Assembly: GCA_937928045.1 (NCBI GenBank)
Contig: CALFWO010000064.1
Coordinates: 1 to 36,881, forward strand
DNA: 36,881 bases
Source: an uncultured Saprospiraceae bacterium
GTDB lineage: Bacteria > Bacteroidota > Bacteroidia > Chitinophagales > Saprospiraceae
Direction: 5' to 3'
Position 1 is the first letter of the stretch; the number at the start of each line of letters is the position of its first letter. The position numbers were made by a program, and so were the translations under genes. The notes beneath the pieces are model-generated. The model had not been told where the DNA came from. It did not search any database and worked only from the letters and a program-made list of their open reading frames with translations. Below are positions 24,472-32,784 of this stretch, one piece after another.

Positions 24472-24479
24472 CAAAAATA
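24472..24479 (-). promoter_or_regulatory. Putative -7 promoter element of dnaN
   Basis: Read on the minus strand this is TATTTTTG, an exact TAnnTTTG match, 27 bases before the dnaN ATG. TTTT, one mismatch from the -33 TTTG, lies 18 bases upstream. Confidence 0.45.
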
Positions 24480-24527
24480 GTTTTTTCCGAGCTAAAACCT
24501 ATCCAAAACAGCTAGACTTGTTGTACC

Positions 24528-24535
24528 TATTTTTG
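24528..24535 (+). promoter_or_regulatory. Putative -7 promoter element of the M16 gene
   Basis: TATTTTTG is an exact TAnnTTTG match, 35 bases before the ATG at 24571. With the dnaN element it makes a divergent promoter pair in a 126-base gap. Confidence 0.42.
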
Positions 24536-24570
24536 AATGAGGAGTCAATTCGGCGAAAGATTTTATACAA

Positions 24571-25875
24571 ATGCAGTTACCTTTGCAAAACAAATCTATT
24601 TGGATGATCAATCGCGCTATACCGCCAACTATTAATCCCATTTCTGCTGTAAACTTTCCAGAATACAAGCAGATTACTCTTGATAACGGAATTCGTCTTT
24701 TTTTAATTGAAGGAGGATCCCAACCTGTGTTAAAAATGGAGGTGGTGTTTAAAGCCGGAAGACCCTTCGAAGATGGTCATTTGGTTGCAAGAGCTACCGC
24801 AAGGATGCTGAAAGAAGGAACCAAATCTTTTTCTTCTGCTAAAATTGCTGATAGAACGGACTTTTATGGATCAACAATCTCTCTGCCCATAAACCTCGAT
24901 ACTTCCGCCGTCGTTTTTTACAGTTTGACAAAACACTTAGAAAAACTACTTCCTCTTTGGACTGAAATACTGACAACACCTGTTTTTCCCGAAAGAGAAC
25001 TCTCTAAGATTGTAAAAAACAATGTAGAACGACTCAAAATAGATTTGAGCAAAAACGATGTTTTAGCCTATAGAAAGATTACTGAAAACCTTTTTGGAAA
25101 AGAACATCCTTATGGCTACAATAGCTTTCCTGTAGACTATCAGAACTTGAGTAGTTCGGTTCTCAAAAAGCACTTCTCGCAAAATTATATTGCCGAGAAT
25201 TGTATGATTTTTCTAAGTGGGCAGCCAGGACCGGATTGTATAACCTTAATAAATAAATATTTGGGTTCAGCAATTCCGAGAGGAGAGTCTAAGACGGCAC
25301 ACTTCCCTGTGTTTAAAGAGAAGCCTTCAATCGAGATGATTTCTAATCCGGGATCACCGCAAACCGCTTTGAGGGTGGGACGTGTTTTGTTTCCTAGAAC
25401 TCATCCAGACTATTGTGCTTTCTTTATGCTGAATACGATTCTTGGGGGATATTTTGGATCCCGTTTGATGACAAATTTGAGAGAAAAGAAAGGGTACACT
25501 TATAATATTTACAGCTCTCTGGATGCCATGAGCAAAGAAGGTGCATTCTTGATTGGTGCAGAATTGAGCCACGAAAACAAGGATAAAGCACTAAAGGAAA
25601 TCTTTGTAGAAATTGAGCGTTTAAGAACAGAATTGGTGCAGCCAAAGGAATTGGAAATGGTAAGAAGTTACTTGCTAGGATCATTCTTAAGCATGATCGA
25701 CGGTCCTTTTAATGTGGCCGAAATAGTACGCACAGCAGAAGTGGAAAATTTAGGCCCAAACTACTTTAATAATCTTGTAAAAGCAGTACAGGAATCAACC
25801 CCAGAGACCATTCAGCAGATGGCTTACAAGTATTTGCCAAAAGAAGCACTTTCTGTAGTGGCGGTAGGTGGATAA
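24571..25875 (+). CDS. M16 (insulinase-type) family protein lacking the zinc-binding motif
   Basis: The 434-residue protein has two M16 halves and no signal peptide. The first half contains KAGRPFEDGHLVARATARMLKEG, where active enzymes have the inverted zinc motif HxxEH. Here the two histidines and the glutamate are Arg74, Ala77 and Arg78. The C-terminal half keeps the substrate-binding Arg/Tyr region YFGSRLMTNLREKKGYTY (Arg304, Tyr309/Tyr311). Two-subunit M16B proteases divide the work in this way: one subunit has HxxEH, the other the Arg/Tyr pair, as in mitochondrial processing peptidase. This gene would encode the non-catalytic subunit, but no catalytic partner is adjacent. Function as part of a peptidase is inference. 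Confidence 0.82.
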   Translation: MQLPLQNKSIWMINRAIPPTINPISAVNFPEYKQITLDNGIRLFLIEGGSQPVLKMEVVFKAGRPFEDGHLVARATARMLKEGTKSFSSAKIADRTDFYGSTISLPINLDTSAVVFYSLTKHLEKLLPLWTEILTTPVFPERELSKIVKNNVERLKIDLSKNDVLAYRKITENLFGKEHPYGYNSFPVDYQNLSSSVLKKHFSQNYIAENCMIFLSGQPGPDCITLINKYLGSAIPRGESKTAHFPVFKEKPSIEMISNPGSPQTALRVGRVLFPRTHPDYCAFFMLNTILGGYFGSRLMTNLREKKGYTYNIYSSLDAMSKEGAFLIGAELSHENKDKALKEIFVEIERLRTELVQPKELEMVRSYLLGSFLSMIDGPFNVAEIVRTAEVENLGPNYFNNLVKAVQESTPETIQQMAYKYLPKEALSVVAVGG

Positions 25876-25882
25876 AAAGGAG

Positions 25883-25899
25883 ACTGAGTTTCACTCAGT
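25883..25899. repeat. Short perfect stem-loop after the M16 gene
   Basis: ACTGAGT-ttc-ACTCAGT gives a 7-bp stem with a 3-base loop, eight bases after the stop. No T run follows, so it is a weak or factor-dependent terminator at best, or an mRNA 3'-end structure. Confidence 0.4.
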
Positions 25900-26015
25900 A
25901 ACTGCCTTAATATTGTAAGAATCTCAGCAAATTTTTGTTCTTTTACACTCAATAGCAGTGTTTAACACTTTAGTTTTTTTTGAATAATATCCTTAGGGAC
26001 TGATTTACTACATAA

Positions 26016-27047
26016 ATGAAATTTTTCAGCTTCTTTACCCAAGAGCTAGCAATTGATTTAGGCACGGCAAACACATTGATCATCGTAGATGGTAAAGTGG
26101 TTGTAGATGAGCCATCTATAGTGGCCAAGAACCGCAGAACGGGTGAAACAATTGCTGTGGGAACGAAGGCTATGCAAATGCATGAAAAGACCCATGAGGA
26201 TATTCGTACTGTTCGCCCATTAAAAGATGGGGTAATTGCAGATTTCCAGGCTGCAGAATCTATGATCGAAGGTCTCATCCGAATGACTGGAATCAGAAAA
26301 CGTTTTTTCTCTCATATGAAAATGGTTATTTGTATTCCTTCAGGGATTACAGAAGTAGAAAAAAGAGCTGTTTTCGATTCTGCCGATCATGTTGATTCTA
26401 AAGAAACATATTTAATTCACGAACCAATGGCTGCTGCTCTAGGAATTGGTTTAGATGTGGAAGAGCCAGTTGGTAACATGGTTATTGATATAGGAGGAGG
26501 AACAACTGAAATTGCTGTAATTGCACTCTCAGGAATTGTCTGTGATCAATCGATTCGAACTGCTGGAGATGAATTTACGGCTGACATCATGAGCTACATG
26601 AAACGTCAACATAATATTTTGATCGGAGAAAGAACAGCAGAGCAAATAAAAATTCATGTTGGATCAGCATTAACAGAACTGGAAAATCCACCAGATCCTT
26701 ATCCAGTAAACGGACGAGATTTGATGACTGGAATTCCAAAGCAAACGACGATCACTTATCAAGAAATAGCACATTCATTAGATAAGTCAATCTCAAAAGT
26801 TGAAGATGCAATCCTTAAAGCTTTAGAAACAACTCCGCCAGAATTGGCTTCTGATATTTATACAACTGGTCTTTATTTAACAGGAGGAGGAGCTCTACTT
26901 CGTGGACTTGACAAGCGAATTTCAGCAAAAACAAAACTTCCCGTTCATGTTGCTGATGATCCATTAAGAGCGGTTGTAAGAGGAACAGGAATAGCTTTAA
27001 AAAATTCGGATCGTTTTTCTTTCTTGATTGACAGAAAATCAGTTTAA
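26016..27047 (+). CDS. mreB: Rod shape-determining protein MreB
   Basis: The 343-residue actin-like ATPase polymerises under the inner membrane and guides elongation-specific cell-wall synthesis. The phosphate-1 loop DLGTANT is at 14-20, the phosphate-2 loop VIDIGGGTTEIAVIAL lies in mid-protein, and the adenosine motif TGGGALLRGLD is near the C-terminus. Length is standard. It is the first gene of mreB-mreC-mreD-mrdA, all on the plus strand, with 30 bases before mreC. The presence of the set suggests rod or filament morphology. Confidence 0.96.
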   Translation: MKFFSFFTQELAIDLGTANTLIIVDGKVVVDEPSIVAKNRRTGETIAVGTKAMQMHEKTHEDIRTVRPLKDGVIADFQAAESMIEGLIRMTGIRKRFFSHMKMVICIPSGITEVEKRAVFDSADHVDSKETYLIHEPMAAALGIGLDVEEPVGNMVIDIGGGTTEIAVIALSGIVCDQSIRTAGDEFTADIMSYMKRQHNILIGERTAEQIKIHVGSALTELENPPDPYPVNGRDLMTGIPKQTTITYQEIAHSLDKSISKVEDAILKALETTPPELASDIYTTGLYLTGGGALLRGLDKRISAKTKLPVHVADDPLRAVVRGTGIALKNSDRFSFLIDRKSV

Positions 27048-27077
27048 CCTCACTGAAATTAAACGAGGGAGCAATTC

Positions 27078-27905
27078 ATGCGAAATTTATTTTTGCTTAT
27101 AGTTAAGTATGGCGGTTTCCTAAGTTTTCTGGGACTAGAACTCCTTTGCTTTCTATTGATCGTTAGATTCAACGAAGATCAGCAAAAAATATGGATTCAC
27201 TCTTCTAATTACTTTAGTGGAAAACTCTACGATAATTTTGACGCCGTAACTCGTTATTGGAACTTGTCAATTGTTGCAGATTCTTTGGCAAGTGAAAATG
27301 CTAGATTGAGAGCAGAGCTAAGAGATGCAAGATTTCAAGAAGAAGTGCTGGGAGGGACAGTAACTGATGAAAAATGGCAGCAACACTATTCATTTAATGC
27401 AGCGGAGATTGTAAATAACTCTATCTCAAGATTTAATAATTATACGACGATCAATCGAGGTTCAAGGCACGGAATAAAACCGCGACAAGGAGTTATTGAT
27501 GACAAAGGAATTGTTGGAATTGTAACCAATGTTGGTGAGTACTATTCTTCAGTAATGTCAATACTCAACAAAGAGAGTAGGATTGGTGCAAGCATAAAGA
27601 AGAATAATTTCTTTGGATCATTGGTTTGGCAAAGCAATGATCCAAAAGTTGTTCAATTGGCTGATGTTCCAAAGCACGCACCAGTCGCTGTCGGAGATAC
27701 TATTCAAACAAGTGGATATTCAACAGTTTTTCCTGGAGGAATTCCAGTTGGCAAAGTTGTCAAAGCAGAAGTTCCGGACGGAAGTAATTTTCACAACATT
27801 GACGTGGCTCTATTTAACGACTTGGGTAACGCGAGGTATGTTTATGTAATTAACAACTTGATGCGTATGGATCAAAAGTCTGTGGAGGAGACCAATGATG
27901 AATAA
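27078..27905 (+). CDS. mreC: Rod shape-determining protein MreC
   Basis: The 275-residue bitopic protein has one N-terminal transmembrane helix (about 8-30), a coiled-coil segment (LASENARLRAELRDARFQEE, near 74-93) and the double beta-barrel domain with INRGSRHGIKPRQGVI and GIVGIVTNVGEYYSSVMSIL. It links MreB to PBP2 in the periplasm and activates it. The end overlaps the mreD start by 11 bases, so translation of the two is probably coupled. Confidence 0.93.
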   Translation: MRNLFLLIVKYGGFLSFLGLELLCFLLIVRFNEDQQKIWIHSSNYFSGKLYDNFDAVTRYWNLSIVADSLASENARLRAELRDARFQEEVLGGTVTDEKWQQHYSFNAAEIVNNSISRFNNYTTINRGSRHGIKPRQGVIDDKGIVGIVTNVGEYYSSVMSILNKESRIGASIKKNNFFGSLVWQSNDPKVVQLADVPKHAPVAVGDTIQTSGYSTVFPGGIPVGKVVKAEVPDGSNFHNIDVALFNDLGNARYVYVINNLMRMDQKSVEETNDE

Positions 27906-28419
27906 TAAATTTTTCTCACACTTTCTCAGGTTTGTTTTTATAGTGCTTCTTCAAGTATTGATCTTTAAGCGCTTGTCTTTCTCTATAGGGGGAGCTAACT
28001 ATATGACAGTGCTTATTTATCCAATATTCATTTTTCTTCTTCCACACAAAACGCCTCACGCAGTATTGGTTTTCTTGGGTTTTGTTTTAGGGATAACGAT
28101 TGACGTCTTCTATGATAGTCCTGGAATTCATGCTAGCGCTGCAGTTTTTACTGCGTTTATTCGACCACTTGTGTTGAGTATGTTTGAACCAAGGGGAGGT
28201 TATAACCTTAATTTGAGTCCGTCTAAAAAGGAAATGGGGATTAACAATTTTTCTTTTTACGCAGCCACACTTTTGGTTTTTCACTTGCTGGTATATTTTA
28301 TTATGGAAGCTTTCTCCTTAGTTTATTTGGGAGAATGTTTATTAAGAACAATCGTGAGTTTTTTACCATCTTTAGTATTTATCATTATTTATCAATTTAT
28401 CTTTGATCCAAAAGAATAG
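27895..28419 (+). CDS. mreD: Rod shape-determining protein MreD
   Basis: The 174-residue integral membrane protein has five or six hydrophobic segments, no catalytic motif, and the position expected for mreD. Two ATG codons in a row open the frame (27895 and 27898), both inside the mreC coding sequence. FLLPHKTPHAVLVFLGFVLG and IDVFYDSPGIHASA resemble MreD of Bacteroidota. The family diverges quickly, so context carries much of the assignment. It acts as a membrane partner of MreC and PBP2. Confidence 0.85.
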   Translation: MMNNKFFSHFLRFVFIVLLQVLIFKRLSFSIGGANYMTVLIYPIFIFLLPHKTPHAVLVFLGFVLGITIDVFYDSPGIHASAAVFTAFIRPLVLSMFEPRGGYNLNLSPSKKEMGINNFSFYAATLLVFHLLVYFIMEAFSLVYLGECLLRTIVSFLPSLVFIIIYQFIFDPKE

Positions 28420-28454
28420 TTAAAAAAACGCGTTAAGTATAAAAGGCTTTTACC

Positions 28455-30314
28455 TTGGCAATACAAGATTTTCATAAAAACAGGCACTACGTCATCCGCG
28501 TTATTTTTATCGCTTCTTTTGCTATTCTACTTTTTAAGGCCATTCAAATCCAACTGGTAGATTCTACTTACCAAGATCGAGCAAGAACAACTGCTATAGA
28601 AAAAGTTATTGATTATCCTTCTCGTGGAATGATTTACGACAGAAAAGGGAGGCTATTGGTAAACAACAATGCGATTTATGATTTGAACTGCACTTATAAT
28701 TTAGTGGACCCCAAAATGGACACTACGCACTTTTGTAAATTATTAAATATTGATAAGGCAACGTTCAATAAACTGATCAATAAAAATTTTAGGAGTGCGA
28801 GGTATTCTCGCTCTGTACCGTTTACATTTTTATCTAAAATATCAGATCGAACTTTTGCGAGGTTTCAAGAATCAATGTATGAGTTCCCTGGTTTTTCTAT
28901 TCAGATTAAGAATGTTCGAGGGTATCCTTATAGAAACTCACCACACGTTTTGGGATATCTATCGGAAGTGAATAAAAAACAAATAGAGTCTAACCCAACC
29001 GTTTATAAAACAGGAGATTTTATTGGATCTACTGGGTTAGAACGGACTTATGAAAAAGACTTAAGGGGAAGCAAAGGAGTCCGATATTTATTAAAGGACA
29101 ACTTAGGTCGTGCTGTAGGATCATATAAGAATGGTTCAAAAGACACTGTTGCTGTTTCGGGAAAAGATATCGTCAGCACTTTAGATGTAGAATTACAACA
29201 ACTAGCAGAAGATTTATTAGCGAATAAATCAGGTTCTATTATTGCCATTGAGCCAGCAACTGGGGAGATTTTATCTTATGTTAGTTCTCCAACATACGAT
29301 CCGAATTTGTTAACCATTAACAGAAACAGAGGAGCTGCATATGCTCAACTTCTTGGTGACACTTTGAAAAAACCCTTTTTGAATAGGGGGGTGCAGGCAA
29401 AATATCCTCCGGGTTCAATATTTAAAACAGTGGTCTCTCTAATTGCATTGCAAGATGGAGTTATGAAGGCAAACACAGGAATGTCATGCAAAGGAGCCTA
29501 TTATTATAACGGCAGTTCTTGGGGCTGTCATCAACATGCAACGCCATATAATTTGGAAATCGCTTTGGAGCATTCTTGTAATACGTATTATTTTACAACA
29601 CTTCGAAACATCGTTGATCAGTTTGGTTTTTATGAACCTCATCGTGGTTTGACAGCCTTTAATAAAAGGGTTGCTGATTTTGGATTGGGTAAACCTTTAG
29701 GAGCAGACATAAGTAATGAAGGCAGTGGAAATATTCCTACTCCTGAATATTATGACCAGCTATATCCCAAAGATGAAGGCTCCTGGAAATCTCCAACGAT
29801 CATGTCGATCGGAATAGGTCAAGGAGAAATAGAGATGACGACCTTGCAAATGGCAAACCTTGCAGCAATTATGGCAAACAGAGGGCATTATTATACTCCA
29901 CATTTAGTAAAAGCATTTGTGGATGGCTCTGTAATTCCAGATAAGTTTAGAATCAAACGTTCTGTAAATATTGATCGAGAACATTTTGAACCCATTGTTG
30001 AGGGAATGAGTCGAGCGGTTAAATTTGGAACAGGTAATACAGCCTATCTAAAAGACATAGAAATATGTGGAAAGACTGGAACCTCACAAAACCGAGGAAA
30101 AGATCACTCGGTCTTTTTTGCTTTCGCTCCAAGAGAAAATCCTTCCATTGCTATTGCGGTATATGTCGAAAATGGAGGTTGGGGAAGTACATTTGGAGCA
30201 CCTATGGCCTCTTTGATGATCGAACAATACATCAAAGGAGAATTAGACGAAAAACGCCTGACCCTCAAGGAAAGATTAAGTCGTGAAGATTTGTTGGAAG
30301 TTAAAGAGCCCTAA
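28455..30314 (+). CDS. mrdA: Penicillin-binding protein 2 (elongasome transpeptidase)
   Basis: The 619-residue class B PBP starts with TTG. The next in-frame ATG would remove the membrane helix (about 13-30), so TTG is the best start. The N-terminal pedestal contains SRGMIYDRKGRLLVNN, and the transpeptidase domain has the catalytic SxxK (Ser321-Lys324 in YPPGSIFKTV), SCN at 374-376 and KTGT at 540-543. All three active-site motifs are intact. Cys345, Cys358 and the histidines in GCHQHATP may correspond to the metal site seen in some Gram-negative PBP2s. It cross-links peptidoglycan during elongation with MreBCD and RodA. rodA, which often follows mrdA, is absent here. The stop overlaps the convergent M48 gene by four bases. 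Confidence 0.93.
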   Translation: MAIQDFHKNRHYVIRVIFIASFAILLFKAIQIQLVDSTYQDRARTTAIEKVIDYPSRGMIYDRKGRLLVNNNAIYDLNCTYNLVDPKMDTTHFCKLLNIDKATFNKLINKNFRSARYSRSVPFTFLSKISDRTFARFQESMYEFPGFSIQIKNVRGYPYRNSPHVLGYLSEVNKKQIESNPTVYKTGDFIGSTGLERTYEKDLRGSKGVRYLLKDNLGRAVGSYKNGSKDTVAVSGKDIVSTLDVELQQLAEDLLANKSGSIIAIEPATGEILSYVSSPTYDPNLLTINRNRGAAYAQLLGDTLKKPFLNRGVQAKYPPGSIFKTVVSLIALQDGVMKANTGMSCKGAYYYNGSSWGCHQHATPYNLEIALEHSCNTYYFTTLRNIVDQFGFYEPHRGLTAFNKRVADFGLGKPLGADISNEGSGNIPTPEYYDQLYPKDEGSWKSPTIMSIGIGQGEIEMTTLQMANLAAIMANRGHYYTPHLVKAFVDGSVIPDKFRIKRSVNIDREHFEPIVEGMSRAVKFGTGNTAYLKDIEICGKTGTSQNRGKDHSVFFAFAPRENPSIAIAVYVENGGWGSTFGAPMASLMIEQYIKGELDEKRLTLKERLSREDLLEVKEP

Positions 30315-31105
30315 AGCAACGCCTTTATTTTGGCATAGTTGCTTTTATTGGTAGATGTTCCTTTGCAGCCCATTGTATTTTTTTGTGCTTCGATATCTTC
30401 TACCCGATTTCCTGGACTTGGGTGTGTACTCAAGAATTCAGGAACACCTCCCGCAGACCCCAGTTTTTTGAAAAAGCCAGCAGCTCCAGCCGCGTTATAA
30501 GATGTAGGACATAAATATCTCACAGAAAATTCATCGGCATCTGATTCATGATTGCGGCTAAATTTTAGACCAATAATACCGGTTGCCACTTGCTGAACAG
30601 CCTCACGATCACCCAAAGCTGCAGATAAGAGCATTTGAATTCCAAGAGTTTGCGTCATTTGTTTAGTAGAGTGCCTTCTATCTGCATGAGCAATTTCGTG
30701 ACCCATAACACCCGCTAACTGATCTTCTGAATCTAAAAATTTTATCAAACCGGTGTACACATATATATATCCACCTGGTGTGGCGAAAGCATTGAGCGTC
30801 TTGTCATCATTGATGATTTTAACTTCCCAAGCAAACTCATCTTTGTATTTAACTTGTCCTGAGTTTAAAATTCTTTTGGTAATACCCCTTATAAATCTAT
30901 AAACTTCCTCGTTGCCTCTTTCTTTAAGTATTGGGTATTCAGCAGGTTTGCTGGCAATTTCATCGGCCACTTGCTTCCCAAGTTTGACATCATCTTCTAT
31001 CGGAAAGAGGTTGATACTTCCGACTGCATTTTTTGTGAAATCACAAGAAGAAGAAACAATAATTGCAAGTGTGAAAGTTAGTATGATTGCGAATTTAGAG
31101 TGCAT
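30311..31105 (-). CDS. M48 family metalloprotease, lipoprotein
   Basis: The 264-residue protein has a lipoprotein signal (Cys21) and an intact M48 peptidase domain. The zinc motif HEIAH is at 136-140 and the third ligand is Glu187 in ESDADEF. NAFATPGGYIYVYTGL (105-120) is the edge strand before the catalytic helix. It is likely tethered to the periplasmic side of the outer membrane. Related LoiP/BepA-like proteases clear or help assemble outer-membrane proteins, which fits its position near the OmpH genes. It is the active counterpart of the degenerate copy at 12447-13292. Confidence 0.92.
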   Translation of the reverse strand: MHSKFAIILTFTLAIIVSSSCDFTKNAVGSINLFPIEDDVKLGKQVADEIASKPAEYPILKERGNEEVYRFIRGITKRILNSGQVKYKDEFAWEVKIINDDKTLNAFATPGGYIYVYTGLIKFLDSEDQLAGVMGHEIAHADRRHSTKQMTQTLGIQMLLSAALGDREAVQQVATGIIGLKFSRNHESDADEFSVRYLCPTSYNAAGAAGFFKKLGSAGGVPEFLSTHPSPGNRVEDIEAQKNTMGCKGTSTNKSNYAKIKALL

Positions 31106-31542
31106 CAGTGTGAATTTATTTGTAAGGTGATATTTTTATTGTTGTACTTATGACGAAGAATTTTTAATAAGTGACAACCCAATATTATGATTGGATAAAC
31201 GATATCGAGAACCTAAAGTTGTATTTCTGAAGAAAAATATAATTTAGTACAACCATCTTTTTCCTTTTGAACTCCTTACGAAGATAGGCTATTTGTAAAA
31301 GGAGTTAAGGAATATAAAAGAGGGTTAATCCTACGTTAAAAAAATAGCAGAATATTGCTTAAAACCCAATGTTTCCGTTGTTTGCAAGGGATATCAGTCG
31401 TGAAATAGTAATTCACAAGATATTAGAAGGTAACCTGTAGAAAACCAGGTCGTCATAATATCAAAGGCTGACAATAAAATGTTAATTTTGGCAGTCTTTA
31501 CAGGGGTTATCAACCTTTTAAGCCAATTAAAAAGAAACAAGT
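31106..31542. other. Long non-coding region upstream of the ompH pair
   Basis: About 437 bases lie between the divergent M48 and ompH genes with no credible gene. Short inverted repeats are visible, such as AACTCCTT / AAGGAGTT (31270-31277, 31299-31306), GTGAA / TTCAC, and ACCTG / CAGGT. None forms a convincing structured RNA. I could not place an exact TAnnTTTG element for ompH. Confidence 0.4.
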
Positions 31543-32052
31543 ATGTTGAAAAGAATGATTTTTGCGATCGCCATTTTGATGATGGGAAGCATTTCAATGG
31601 AAGCACAAAGAGTAGCTTCTGTAGATGTCAATAAAATTTTAGACTCTCAAAGTGATTATCTGGATGCACAAAAGCAGTTGGACGAACTGGCAGCAAGATG
31701 GAGAAGAGAGGTTGAAGTAGAACAAGACAAGATTAAAGGACTTTATTCGCGCTATCAAGCCGAACAAGTATTGATGAGTGAAGATACTCGTAAGCAAAAA
31801 GAAGACGAGATTGTAGAGGCGGAGAAAAAATTGAGAGAAATGCAGCGAAAGAAGTTTGGACAGGACGGGGATCTTTTTAAAAAGCGCCAAAGCTTGGTTC
31901 AGCCGATTCAAGAGAGAGTCTATAACACCATAGAGGAGTATGCAAACGAGAAAGGTTTTGACTTTATCTTCGATAGAGCAGGAGCTGCAGGAATTATCTT
32001 TGCAAACGACCAATATGATAAGACAGACGATATTATTGCAAAATTGAGATAA
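31543..32052 (+). CDS. OmpH/Skp family periplasmic chaperone, copy 1
   Basis: The 169-residue protein has an N-terminal signal sequence (about 1-21, ending near MEAQ). A short strand (RVASVDVNKILDS) follows, then a long charged coiled coil rich in Lys, Glu and Gln, and a C-terminal strand region with GFDFIFDRAGAAGIIFANDQ. This is the Skp fold, which forms a trimer that holds unfolded outer-membrane proteins in the periplasm. A second copy follows after 65 bases. In many Bacteroidota such pairs sit directly behind bamA; here bamA is not present. Confidence 0.9.
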   Translation: MLKRMIFAIAILMMGSISMEAQRVASVDVNKILDSQSDYLDAQKQLDELAARWRREVEVEQDKIKGLYSRYQAEQVLMSEDTRKQKEDEIVEAEKKLREMQRKKFGQDGDLFKKRQSLVQPIQERVYNTIEEYANEKGFDFIFDRAGAAGIIFANDQYDKTDDIIAKLR

Positions 32053-32117
32053 TATAGGCGAAGAAAATCCTTATTTTCGCAGCCGATTCAGTTCAGAAAA
32101 GGAAAAATTTAAAAGAA

Positions 32118-32627
32118 ATGAAAAAATTAGTTAGAATCTTTGTACTTGTTGTAGCCATAGTCAGTCTTCAAATGACGGACGCAGTTGCTCAAAAATTTGG
32201 ATACGTAAATTCAAAAGCAATCCTTAGTGAGTTGCCAGCAGTAAAGCAAATGGAGGCAAACCTTAAGGCTTTGGGAACACAATTACAAAAGAAAGGAGAG
32301 CAAATGGTTACTGCATATAAGCAGAAAGAAGAATCAGCGATTGCTCAAAAAGAAAGAGGAGACCTTTCTCCTGTTCAAGAAGAAAATTTGTTGAAAGAAT
32401 TGCAAACAGAGCAGCAATCAATTATGACTTTCGAAAGAGAGATGCAACAAACGATCTATAACAAGGAGCAAGAATTGACTCAGCCAATCCTTGAACAGAT
32501 GAATAATGCTATTCAAGCTGTTGCAAAAGAAAATGGCTATACCATGATTTTTGAAGCTGGTGTACTTTTATTTGCTGAAGATGCAGCTAATGTAAGTGAT
32601 CAAGTAAAAGCAAAATTAGGAATCTAG
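32118..32627 (+). CDS. OmpH/Skp family periplasmic chaperone, copy 2
   Basis: This is also 169 residues, with a signal peptide ending near AVAQ, the strand KFGYVNSKAILSELPAVKQM, a coiled coil, and the C-terminal GYTMIFEAGVLLFAEDA. The overall layout repeats that of copy 1 but the residues have diverged, so it is an old tandem duplication and the two may form separate or mixed trimers. The strong terminator at 32655-32684 ends the two-gene unit. Confidence 0.9.
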   Translation: MKKLVRIFVLVVAIVSLQMTDAVAQKFGYVNSKAILSELPAVKQMEANLKALGTQLQKKGEQMVTAYKQKEESAIAQKERGDLSPVQEENLLKELQTEQQSIMTFEREMQQTIYNKEQELTQPILEQMNNAIQAVAKENGYTMIFEAGVLLFAEDAANVSDQVKAKLGI

Positions 32628-32654
32628 ACCCCCGCACAAATTATAATCTTTAAG

Positions 32655-32684
32655 AAAAGGTCTTGGCAAGCGCCAAGACCTTTT
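32655..32684 (+). terminator. Strong rho-independent terminator of the ompH operon
   Basis: A perfect 13-bp stem AAAAGGTCTTGGC / GCCAAGACCTTTT with a 4-base loop is followed by TG and more T-rich sequence. Confidence 0.85.
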
Positions 32685-32713
32685 TGTTTGCTTCCTATTA
32701 ATCCTTATATTTA
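32683..32713 (+). promoter_or_regulatory. Candidate promoter overlapping the ompH terminator
   Basis: TTTG at 32683-32686, partly in the terminator's T tract, is followed after exactly 19 bases by TATATTTA (7/8 match to TAnnTTTG). It is placed about 70 bases before the arginyl-transferase-like gene. Confidence 0.4.
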
Positions 32714-32784
32714 ATATTAAATCCAAACAAGAAATTCATCCCGGCGGAATGTAGCGCCTCCAGAAGAACACGTCTTTTCCATAA

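Noticed and set aside
23329-24479. Replication origin next to dnaN
   Set aside because: dnaA is absent, and I saw no cluster of TTATCCACA-like boxes in the 126-base gap upstream of dnaN; the gap appears to hold only divergent promoters.
12447-31105. The two M48-type lipoproteins as a recent duplication
   Set aside because: Similarity is limited to the core helix-strand region, and lengths and flanks differ. They are distant family members, not a recent copy.
31639-32013. 124-codon minus-strand open frame
   Set aside because: It is an antisense shadow of the first ompH gene, whose coiled-coil codons give long Leu/Phe-rich reverse frames.
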